47,030 nt of DNA from Oscillospiraceae bacterium (GTDB taxonomy: Bacteria > Bacillota > Clostridia > Oscillospirales > Ruminococcaceae), in contig JAIKWY010000077.1 of assembly GCA_024684395.1 (NCBI GenBank), forward strand, positions 1 through 47,030, read 5' to 3'. The notes beneath the pieces are model-generated. The model was not told the origin of the DNA. It saw only the letters and a list, made by a program, of their open reading frames with translations, and did not search any database. This document shows, one piece after another, positions 42,301 to 47,030 of the stretch. A program made the position numbers and the translations under genes. Within the stretch, counting starts at the first letter, position 1. The number at the start of each line of letters is the position of its first letter.

Positions 42301-43687
42301 CTGTCACGCCTGCGCCGCCGTTGATCGTAAACACGGGGCTGTCAGCTGCGGAGGTCTCTGCCGTGGAGGCAAGCTCCAGCACACCAATCAGACCGCCGGC
42401 GTTCGTTGCTCTCGAAGTGACCGTCAGACCGCTCAGACCGCCGAGGGAGAGCGTGCAGCTCTTGCTGTAAACTGCCGGTGTCACGACCGTATCACCGTCC
42501 ATCACGGCGGCTGTCGTTTCCACATCGGAGACCTTGTAATAGCCGAAGAGATAGCCGTTGCCGCTTGCGCCGTGCAGCGTTGTGCTCCCGGACTTGACAG
42601 ATGACGGGACGGTCATGCTGATGGGATACATTGAAGCGGGCGCAGAGCTCCCGATATAGGCATTTTCTGCATAGCCTACCAGACCGCCGGTATAGCTGCC
42701 GTTGATGGTCTGGGTCACAGACTGGAATCCGGTATTGCTGCCGATGAGCAGCTTGGCGCCGGTCTTCATCTCGCCGACCATACCGCCCGCCTTACCGCCG
42801 GTGCAGGTCACGGAATAGTTCGTGTTGGTGCCGCCGGCAACGGATGCCGTCAGCGTGGCATTTTTCTCCATCGTGCCGCAGAATACGCCCACCGCATCGG
42901 AGCCGGAAAAATCGACATGGTTAGAATTGGTGCTGTCCTTGCTGTTGTTGGTCAGCTCCACGGAAGCGGACGCACCTTCCCCGAGCGTCTTGATCAGACC
43001 GGAAATGTGCCGTGTGGTGACGTTTTTGCCTTCTTCCTTTGATACATAGGACAGTTCTGCCTTACATTCCATCGGCGCAGATGCACCGGACGGGTTGACG
43101 ACCGAGTTCGCCAGGGCATACTCCACCGGAATGGTGGGCGTCGTGCCGGTATAGCCTCTTGCGCAGAGGAACTGGATGGTCCTTACTGCATCGTTCTCAT
43201 CCACGATCTTCGTTCTCTGATCCACGACGTTGAAAAACGGCTTTTCGATGTAGAAGCAGTTGACGGAATAGCTCGTGATCTCGATCGTGCCGTAAAACGG
43301 CTTTCCTGCCGTTCCAAGACTCGTGAACGTGTCGCTCAGGTCGAAGTAGGAAACGTTGTTGTAGTTGGAAAGCGAGGTGCCGGCGATGTTGACCTTGATA
43401 TGCGTCGCCGGTCCGTAGGTATTGTACCACCACGAAAAGCGCTTCACGTCCGACTCTGACGTCAGTGTGTAGACGCCGTTTGCATTCGGCTCAAACGAAG
43501 TTGCCGTGATATCAGACGGCATGGTATCCGCTGCCTTTACGGTCTGTTCGGGCATGAAACGAATATGCTGCCACTGAATATCCCCTGACATTTCGGGAAA
43601 AGGCACACCTGTCACCACCAGCACTGCGGAAAGCACAGTGCCGATCAGGCGCTTGATGATCTTTGGCTTTTTGAGATTCTTATTCAT
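33335..43687 (-). CDS. Giant secreted GLUG-repeat surface protein
   Basis: About 3450 residues. A basic N-terminus and hydrophobic helix (IIKRLIGTVLSAVLVVTGV) form a signal peptide, probably cut after VKA. About residues 300-1200 and 2050-2450 hold many copies of a GG-(L/M/V)-(I/V)-G motif (TGGLVGYA, AGGLIGVL, VGGLIGKI, SGGFIGNA, VGGVIGYS), i.e. GLUG-like repeats expected to build a beta-helix. Other parts are Ser/Thr/Asn-rich strands. The last about 700 residues form different beta-rich domains (LTLNLQKKKQTSDFNY, YTFLIPRANAVALDN). No LPXTG, SLH, dockerin or C-terminal helix is visible. SD AGGAG lies seven bases before ATG 43687; the ATG at 43693 is too close to it. Three exported proteins precede it on the same strand. 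Confidence 0.85.
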   Translation of the reverse strand: MNKNLKKPKIIKRLIGTVLSAVLVVTGVPFPEMSGDIQWQHIRFMPEQTVKAADTMPSDITATSFEPNANGVYTLTSESDVKRFSWWYNTYGPATHIKVNIAGTSLSNYNNVSYFDLSDTFTSLGTAGKPFYGTIEITSYSVNCFYIEKPFFNVVDQRTKIVDENDAVRTIQFLCARGYTGTTPTIPVEYALANSVVNPSGASAPMECKAELSYVSKEEGKNVTTRHISGLIKTLGEGASASVELTNNSKDSTNSNHVDFSGSDAVGVFCGTMEKNATLTASVAGGTNTNYSVTCTGGKAGGMVGEMKTGAKLLIGSNTGFQSVTQTINGSYTGGLVGYAENAYIGSSAPASMYPISMTVPSSVKSGSTTLHGASGNGYLFGYYKVSDVETTAAVMDGDTVVTPAVYSKSCTLSLGGLSGLTVTSRATNAGGLIGVLELASTAETSAADSPVFTINGGAGVTASSGGTQNLTLNFSGAVSGGLIGTYLTGDLKNTLEITDVYTNLTNGTAGATVGGLIGKIDDSASAAYVKIHEAHTVGNKGGGLIGTAGSTDAKGAFVDVTGYNKVDGGSTGGLVSVMKYGVLRLGGTTDLTSLSSGNMILNTRDTTLVYANGSGNSGDANWVLKRSTSTDIKKDDIGSWGEVLRLTSANSLAGLVSETNFASAHTVSIAAAPVSTENAPITTLTDFARLALNIQHNTTSSGAALVMDSASASKSSTLLSKNIWLAKASSSNVIDFDLSNTGITGLTRDGSEMAFKSTLNGGGTTIKLAVGESYGVCTKTEGNGRIYAHRWSGLFAALEGATVKDLTVTGTCDKCPTGSGELNRFGGVAAVHKGTAPTAVTNVTSTVACTVRSGGDAIGVTGGMIGSVDEGASGSLSFNGCTSTAAITDNTTGNNNYAGGYIAYLGRKGDTPSQITVNFGNTSACTASGSYTNATAKVRPIYGGLIGAVCGTDAHTIAATVNVNDVAVSGLTVNAALGTDGVAGGLLGFAWYDANVAVTKLAVSNSSVTATGGSGNLGGLVYAATGHWTVCASKDVNAQTGTDANAGKTVTFTGTTFSGSGSLGLLTTRSFNEVLLGSDTDGTTNDKKGALYLELLDQTKYDPSGVTVSGSPSVFDELVAYSKHPDMDILENGGHSIVSINTDGAGTAVIMNGSACNTYQNKTTYGKNDLKTNGNTRYYYNLDTIRAKSSKTNAEKLLLWSVNRYAYNSNTLRANFPQADYAITSASSYSLDMTGLSYYTIDYDSSFPFSGKTFTLKFYNAEIENGESGTGNTDSNARSTIATGSQHYMMHCGLFRNAAASTISLGTVTLQGNVGKYYTSSGSDGSGFIFCGTLGGATSNTKLTVNGITLDGAYINGGTSGYAPLFVNKVRKNTALDIKNVRSSGYLTLTENAADAYWYAGSSLIGEVGTADTSALDSNMNLDFSSIALDARKTADDFSGQNHNTVYGSHHTIFSHATLLEHYIYSGTDSKGIYNYTQAEDWTNDQHLVTYGAEIDNTVDHVENGVSQQLKYSGSSVYTHPTSSSAPSAYGSFASKFRPYVYNIGSVNGDHIHELRINIPVVNLTEGCGTYNDPYVITDAKQLNEVASLMSTVNFNNISFQINLPSDGIADNLGWCDPATGTTVDHKVFQLNAAATYFVNGSTSYTREAVRKYLAGAYYRIETSSLVLPADFSGLGVGTSESDTYNYAFHGVIVGENYGTAEEPSYPTVTLTNGASFVKNSNGCVIKNLNFVKEQISMGVGTKEEYKYYGGCLAYGGVIDKIMGGDNIIDNVDIQFASTPVTGGNGNYMHLVPVGGYVGVILNGGLFFRNMDDVAHKSGITAFLTDANKKYLYRNPIIGRVLNGYAVCEDCDVLVNGDKNYYISSLDSTIADKLTVTSNSITAKNAQSWFVLSLLVNSGTLSDKTLYINGECKTSHLGSYDDVGCLNTKTTANVCDTALFASGYKETGTTSSPAVPHLLAAYTKDATWLNTSNGYAITMSGGTWTLDKGYRGIGGFNGFDTGSAIDGSETKNCNSTCVIQVSGITGNSTTINLDMKHLGYRHEVKTTAGSYTVTQDNYSTTENGFGLFNLFSPSQNGVTVENIVLSGTVSSDYVDKDTGEVFHDYPDSQSNWNAYYALTITNSRRLSTGMFAGTKPDSSKNSKVTLSNVSLNNASVHSGKHSGGFIGNASNVTLSACPATNVSSFGRSSVGGLIGYASDNSQVSGAAGGTDVTINAVTEQGKGYSNNKDKTGRHSGAGGLVGMSSAITIENINLSSVAGGLVQYDNLGSDDSSYVGCILGVSTGAITIRNCNVHQISALGTANRVGGVAGGTLGTQTLTATNVILDGGGTATLACTGKESVGGVIGYSQSTVSLTDVIIKNYIIQKKDINEGNANAMGCVVGSLYSDLDMKNVFISDCTLEQIDNATAKTPLAAGGIIGRANNGKQTIRGYNIVVRNISVNDTLKNNGKYKGNFIGTGVTSSYKVVGLSLQGNLPTDKMMNNTITNPTTEGSSTKYIIFSDYKGTNLPTASADGSGSKPKLNNTTVTMVDAKSPYATVNPRIAIDERTSSGNTVSNNELTGDGMGESVAASPIKKILDDRAASPKPNNAYTVSTSATLSTLNLGTFTGDYAQAGLTNDFVVMDVETLDHDGSHKMVNSYLQLLTNTNYNFGNDLSGVYKVEIHKMELQNGAFEKTATFDHSKTPNDSALNLCIDNGKFYMKGGDDVDTNEPNPTFSLIDVTFYDPTKTNSVAYHLYVPVVAKKMLKYNFELAVLSGTSYDSGDYADAGSIIAESLGSTGTLYFRYTYQRSKSEWQTALDAGENLYSNYDKILLMGLLDNATAFPDATKLVLVDANRGGKEYYSTIGDALDDATGKLSLYKTPAVDATTGDPIPPLYTFYPTPGTHTAADVGFEPIRISDLLYITAESNSSGNYVLAESEETATVEAYLNGTRTLFRVKTSSDTGAITYKLTIVNSEANGNTPLTSDDAPIHVTERYYLSFFTDAVVSQQGAGELIHYYTVTSDTLKNGPAPAKPINNQPVRQILFANLFEQSPVTYYTAKVNPESSLNPAEINDITNSVKVILETQIRYAGVISNAIGGQLSAVNMFQSFLVYLTKHDGTKTERAIQGKPAATANITISSSNSNVQARSFTADSSNKYTTVGLDYVEVASNEPIGPYIANNATMTVRAETVITYTPGQQAIQFPAHTGDQTSDAGKYAEVEAFSNIGFDAAKTALSKNRETAAHKTGEANYQYYIVSQLDPALDLYAYASDGSAYGKLGINANDLSDNTGRVHITAAADFDVRPIATQVRDADYIKLTLNLQKKKQTSDFNYKTYEAAAPINDYLYNVRVDLDGVTSSTDGTTYTFLIPRANAVALDNAADGSSNYMHIPLSFDVYTGTDAPIDDNGAPIPDGNGDPLASFEARGLRYANYKVSVSAQMLIGQTETGVGASAPGDLVYTNAKLIGDYIK
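36190..37725 (-). other. AT-rich segment inside the giant gene
   Basis: Reading frame and motif style continue, but base composition changes. By hand count lines 36301-36360 and 36541-36600 are 24/60 and 25/60 G+C, while 35161-35220 is 38/60. The codons become A/T-ending. The segment covers about residues 1990-2500 and contains GLUG-like repeats (SGGFIGNASNV, VGGLIGYASDN, AGGLVGMSS). It looks like an imported or exchanged module. Borders are approximate. Confidence 0.75.
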
Positions 43688-43825
43688 CGCCATTCTCCTT
43701 ATCCTATATGGCAGCAGACTCTGTTGATCGTCTGCACTGATTTCGCTGTATTTTCACAGGATACCTCCGAAACTGTTTTTCAGAGGCGGTTCGGCGCAAA
43801 GCCGCACCAAAGCCGATCTTCTGTA

Positions 43826-44881
43826 TCAGGCAAATGTGCAGGTCACTTTGCTGCGGACGGTGCCCCAGTTGGTACACCATGTATTGCCGTAGGTTTCGGT
43901 GCAGTAGAACTGCGTGTCATAACGGCTCGTATTGTTGGAATCGACACTGAAGACGAGGGTAGCGATCCCGTCCGAGACCGACGGGGAAGCGCCCACCGCA
44001 TTGATGAAGTCCTTGTTCAGGCTCAGATAGTTGGTATCCCATGTCAGCGTGATCGTTCCGTTGCCGACGCCCTCGATGACATAGTTGAAGCCTTCGAGCG
44101 TCTCGCTGACCGCTGTGCCATCTTCTGCATCCTTGGCGCCGGTATCGTTGAAATAACCGTTCCATGTCACGGGGTCAACTTCGTCATTCAGACGCAGGTC
44201 GATGCGTCCCTTGAGGGTCTCCAGATCGAGATAGGAGGCTGCCGGTGTCGGCACTGCTTCGATCTCGAGGTAGAGCTTGGGAAGCTGCGGCAGTTCCGCT
44301 TCCTCCGAAAGGGCTGCGACCTGATCTGCACTGTAGATCAGACGGAAGGTATCGGTGGAGGAGACATTGCCGAGCAGCAGGCTGGAGATCTCCAGGTCGC
44401 TGCTGACATTGGAATAGCCGTCCCCGTCCTTGCCGAGGGTGTAGGTCGATTCTTCGGTCGTGCCTTCGTTGAAGATGACATTCACATAGCGGTCGCCCAC
44501 GACATTGTTTGCGGCACGGACATACTGGGAATCTGCTTCGTTATAATAGACGAGGCGCATTTTCAGTACATAGTTGATCTGACGGTAATAGGCATCACCG
44601 GGGTTGCCCTGCGGGAAGTTGGAGATCCGGACATAGCCGCCGGGCTCGGTGTCGTTCTCCTTGACATACAGCGGCACATCCGTCATCGCCGTGCCCTGCT
44701 GGAGATAGTTGGAGGAGAAGTGCTTGCCGACTGCACCGACACGAGCCACAACGCTCCGTGCAGTGCTCGTCTTGTTGTAGGATGCATAGGTAACACCGAC
44801 CGTGACGAGCGACAGTGAAGCCACAATGATCCACAGTACGATCCAGTATTGTTTCAACAGCTGTTTTGCCGTTTTTTTCAT
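43826..44881 (-). CDS. Exported TasA/camelysin-like protein 3
   Basis: 351 residues. A basic start MKKTAKQLLKQYW is followed by a hydrophobic helix (IVLWIIVASLSLVTVGVTYASYNKTSTARSVVARVG). The helix ending in TYASY and followed by a Ser/Thr/Ala/Val stretch resembles SipW-dependent TasA/CalY-type proteins. The remainder is beta-rich (GGYVRISNF, YVLKMRLVYYNEADSQYV, GNGTITLTWDTNYLSL) with two Cys near the end. GAGGTG lies before the ATG. A 132-base gap with weak hairpins separates it from the giant gene. The family is proposed by pattern, so a distinct surface-protein family is possible. Confidence 0.6.
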   Translation of the reverse strand: MKKTAKQLLKQYWIVLWIIVASLSLVTVGVTYASYNKTSTARSVVARVGAVGKHFSSNYLQQGTAMTDVPLYVKENDTEPGGYVRISNFPQGNPGDAYYRQINYVLKMRLVYYNEADSQYVRAANNVVGDRYVNVIFNEGTTEESTYTLGKDGDGYSNVSSDLEISSLLLGNVSSTDTFRLIYSADQVAALSEEAELPQLPKLYLEIEAVPTPAASYLDLETLKGRIDLRLNDEVDPVTWNGYFNDTGAKDAEDGTAVSETLEGFNYVIEGVGNGTITLTWDTNYLSLNKDFINAVGASPSVSDGIATLVFSVDSNNTSRYDTQFYCTETYGNTWCTNWGTVRSKVTCTFA

Positions 44882-44915
44882 TGCAGTTCACCTCTTTCCT
44901 CATTGTATCTGCATG

Positions 44916-45776
44916 TTAATTGCTTCCTGTACTGCTCGAAACGGAGATGTAGATGATGTCCGTTTCGCCGTTATCCGTAAATGTTTCGCCGGCGGCGATC
45001 GCTGCCTGTCTTGCCTTTTCCCAGTTGACTTCCAGGATGTAATAGTCCATCAGCGATCTTGTGGTCGGGTTCATGCCGGACTTGATGTTCCGTGCCTGCC
45101 AGTACAGCGGCTCTGCGCAGTCCTGGACATTTTCGGCGGAATAGCGGTAGGTGTTCGTGTGGTAGGTGTCGTCCTTCTTCGCACGGATCTCCTGCCCGTA
45201 CTGGTTCAGGAATACCGTGGAAACTACGCCAGATCCGAGCTGTGTGCCGGAGTCTGTCCGGGTGATCGTGCAGCCCGGTGAGATCCTGCCGTCGGCAGTG
45301 TCGATCGACGACAGATCGACGGTGTAGTAGTAGCTGCCGCTCGTACCGCTGTCACCATGTGCGACATAATTCACATACGGTCCTGTGGTACTGGAAGGCG
45401 CTGTACCCTGCCGTTCTGTTGCAGGATACAGGAAATATTCAAACTGGTTGTTTGTCGTATAGGCAAGCTGTAAATTATAGTAAACAGCATTGCTGCCTGC
45501 CACGGCAAAGACATAATACTTCGCATTTTCGGTCGTTCCTGTGACCTGCACGTTGGATAGGTCGATATACTTGGATTCCTCTCCGTTACCGGCAAGGATA
45601 TAGAGCTTTGTGGGGGAGTTGACATATTGCAGATCGGCGAGCTGCCGCTGCTTGGAAAACCACGCTGCCGCCGGGATGGCGACTGCAAGCGCCGCTGTCA
45701 GTGCCGATGCGATGCCGATGCCGATCTTCTCACGCAGAGACAGCGTTTTCAGTTTTGAGAAAAGCCCTTGTTTCAT
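44916..45776 (-). CDS. Exported TasA/camelysin-like protein 2
   Basis: 286 residues. MKQGLFSKLKTLSLREKIGIGIASALTAALAVAIPAAAWFSKQRQLADL gives a basic start, a hydrophobic helix and the AWFS end, similar to AWFT in the protein encoded upstream. The rest is beta-rich (KLYILAGNGEESKYIDLSNVQVTG, YYNLQLAYTTNNQFEYFLYP, YYILEVNWEKARQAA) and ends in IYISVSSSTGSN. GGAG lies before the ATG. It follows the previous gene by 32 bases and precedes the next by 34, so the three are one operon. No enzymatic motif is seen. It may be retained at the membrane or assembled into a fibre. Confidence 0.6.
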   Translation of the reverse strand: MKQGLFSKLKTLSLREKIGIGIASALTAALAVAIPAAAWFSKQRQLADLQYVNSPTKLYILAGNGEESKYIDLSNVQVTGTTENAKYYVFAVAGSNAVYYNLQLAYTTNNQFEYFLYPATERQGTAPSSTTGPYVNYVAHGDSGTSGSYYYTVDLSSIDTADGRISPGCTITRTDSGTQLGSGVVSTVFLNQYGQEIRAKKDDTYHTNTYRYSAENVQDCAEPLYWQARNIKSGMNPTTRSLMDYYILEVNWEKARQAAIAAGETFTDNGETDIIYISVSSSTGSN

Positions 45777-45808
45777 GACTGTCTCCTTTCCTGGCGTTCT
45801 TGGGCGGA

Positions 45809-46903
45809 TCAGTCGGCGGAAACGATGATCTCCGCAAACAGGATCTGCACATTTTCGCCAATGATCTGGTCGGCATTGTTATAGCCGTTGCTCAGCGGGA
45901 TAATGATATCCGGCGTTGTGGGGAGCGATCCGATCGCTGTCCGGATGCTGTTGCTGTCAGCAAAAATGCTGTTCGTACTCTCGAAGAAATACTGCTTGTT
46001 CCCGCAGACGAAGTCCACCAGCACCTCACGGGGCGTCTGTTCGCCCTCCGGTGCTGTCTGCGAACTGGAAAACATCGCAGGATCACGGGAGCTTAGACTG
46101 GCATTGCCGTTATCCAGCACGATCTGTCCGAAGGTGTTCGGCCAGATCCAGTAGATCGTGACGGTGAGTTCCGCCTGACGCTCTGCGGAAAGCGTGCCGG
46201 CAACGTCAGATGCCGTGAAGGTGTATGTCCTGTCGAAGCTGCTGCCCGGATCAATAAAGCCGGAATACAGCCCCGTCGCCCGGTCACGCTCCTCGAAAAA
46301 CAGCATATGCCCCTTCATGAACTGCTCCGCTTTGGGGCAGTTCACACTGTCCTCTCTGGCGGTGACGAGCTCCTCGTACTCGGCAGGGGAGAGGGTCGCT
46401 GCCTCGGTCGCATCCTCGAGCTCCTCGACACGGTCTGCCTGGGAAGCAGCGTATTCCGGCAGTGCATAGAACACATATCCGGTCTCGCCCTCAACGACCT
46501 CGGTGGCAAGCTGTGCAGGCTGCAAAGCGCCCTCGTTGTCAGTCAGGAATGCGGCATGATAGCCATGTGCTGCGACATTGAAATGCAGCGTATAGGTGCC
46601 GGTCACCTTCGGGATGATCCGGAACGACAGCGTGCCGTGTGATCCCGGCTGTAAACCACGGTTCGGATTGTTGACATCCTCGGTCTCATCGACCATGAGG
46701 CACTTGATCGAATCCACGTTCCCGCCGGTCTCGTGGGCGGTGGTGTCGTAGGAGAGCCGGGTGCTGAGGAGCGTGCTGTAATCGAGCGGGTTCGTGTAGG
46801 GCTCGGTCACGGCGACCTCAAACGGCAGCTCGTTGGATCTGAGCTGAACGCCGGAGTTTTCGACCTCGCGGTTCATCGTGAACCAGGCGATTGTCATAAA
46901 CAC
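45809..46903 (-). CDS. Exported TasA/camelysin-like protein 1, start uncertain
   Basis: About 364 residues from the GTG at 46903. MFMTIAWFTMNREVENSGVQLRSNELPFEV has the AWFT motif after a hydrophobic stretch. Beta-rich domains follow (HGTLSFRIIPKVTGTYTLHFNVAAHGY, AELTVTIYWIWPNTFGQIVL). The in-frame codons upstream read KWLVIRFVF, extending the hydrophobic helix to a TAA at 46955-46957, but no start codon lies between. An ATG at 46941-46943 in another frame gives MAILRRK. With one A fewer in the run of five (46922-46926) it would join in frame to make a perfect anchor. The gene may be frameshifted or mis-sequenced there. No ribosome site is clear for GTG 46903. Confidence 0.55.
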   Translation of the reverse strand: MFMTIAWFTMNREVENSGVQLRSNELPFEVAVTEPYTNPLDYSTLLSTRLSYDTTAHETGGNVDSIKCLMVDETEDVNNPNRGLQPGSHGTLSFRIIPKVTGTYTLHFNVAAHGYHAAFLTDNEGALQPAQLATEVVEGETGYVFYALPEYAASQADRVEELEDATEAATLSPAEYEELVTAREDSVNCPKAEQFMKGHMLFFEERDRATGLYSGFIDPGSSFDRTYTFTASDVAGTLSAERQAELTVTIYWIWPNTFGQIVLDNGNASLSSRDPAMFSSSQTAPEGEQTPREVLVDFVCGNKQYFFESTNSIFADSNSIRTAIGSLPTTPDIIIPLSNGYNNADQIIGENVQILFAEIIVSAD

Positions 46904-46941
46904 GAAACGAATGACGAGCCATTTTTCTGCGTAATATCGCC

Positions 46942-46971
46942 ATTTTAGAGTGATTTAAAGTCAATAATCAA
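46942..46971 (-). promoter_or_regulatory. Weak candidate promoter of the surface-protein operon
   Basis: On the minus strand TTGATT (46966-46971) and TAAAAT (46942-46947) are 18 bases apart. The -10 overlaps the out-of-frame ATG, so this promoter conflicts with a start there. GGGAGG at 46992-46997 has no start codon at normal distance. The last 130 bases hold no other gene I can support. Confidence 0.3.
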
Positions 46972-47030
46972 AATCTGAAAACTATAGATGACCTCCCGTC
47001 CCTGACTTCACCATATACTACTCCTGCAAC

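Noticed and set aside
39812-42604. Open frame of 930 codons antisense to the giant gene
   Set aside because: No ribosome site or domain, Cys/His/Arg-rich low-quality composition, and the minus frame carries the signal peptide and GLUG motifs.

Overview
The window looks like a chromosomal piece of an anaerobic Gram-positive Firmicute, most likely a gut or rumen member of the Ruminococcaceae/Oscillospirales. The basis is the gene set (split transketolase, DivIVA, YlmH-SepF, YlbF, Rex, SpoVAC, MiaB-MutS-MutL-MiaA-Hfq cluster), strong GGAGG ribosome binding sites, TTGACA/TATAAT promoters, and a GC-rich coding bias. The species cannot be named from this sequence.

Layout. 1-0.8 kb: a type IV pilin-like gene and a tRNA-Arg(ACG) with its own consensus promoter and terminator. 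0.8-8.7 kb, minus strand: split transketolase, a HAD phosphatase, an RluA-type pseudouridine synthase, lspA, a MITE-like inverted-repeat element, ileS and divIVA. 8.8-19.5 kb, minus strand: a long run reading mutS, a diguanylate cyclase, a small membrane protein, mutL, miaA, hfq, a HlyD-like adaptor, yggS, sepF, ylmH, which joins mismatch repair, tRNA modification, RNA chaperoning and cell division. 19.7-22 kb, minus strand: ylbF, miaB and a membrane-anchored ferredoxin-fold protein. 22.3-24.8 kb, plus strand: a PP2C phosphatase with an extra C-terminal helical domain, and a GH25 lysozyme lipoprotein. 24.8-29.4 kb, minus strand: a Wzz-like chain-length protein and a two-component system whose sensor carries a striking Trp/Gly/Asn tandem repeat and Gln/Pro blocks outside the membrane. 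29.6-32 kb, plus strand: an orphan spoVAC, a histidine phosphatase, rex and an unknown protein. 32-33.1 kb, minus strand: a small phage-fibre-like pair. 33.3-46.9 kb, minus strand: three membrane-anchored exported proteins followed by a 3450-residue secreted protein made largely of GLUG-like Gly-Gly-Leu-Ile-Gly repeats.

The 33-47 kb block is the most unusual part. Its three small proteins begin with an N-terminal hydrophobic anchor ending in AWFT, AWFS or TYASY, resembling the SipW-dependent TasA/camelysin class. The giant protein has a signal peptide but no visible LPXTG, SLH, dockerin or transmembrane C-terminus. I infer a surface fibre or matrix system in which the small proteins display or polymerise with the giant adhesin. 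About 1.5 kb inside the giant gene is clearly AT-richer than its flanks, suggesting a swapped module. The first gene of the block has a possible one-base frameshift in an A tract at its start.

Other structure includes a dispersed hairpin repeat with two diverged copies in opposite orientations (19603-19640 and 31341-31377), several long intergenic palindromes without U-tracts, and well-formed promoters for the tRNA, transketolase, PP2C, Wzz-like and two-component genes.
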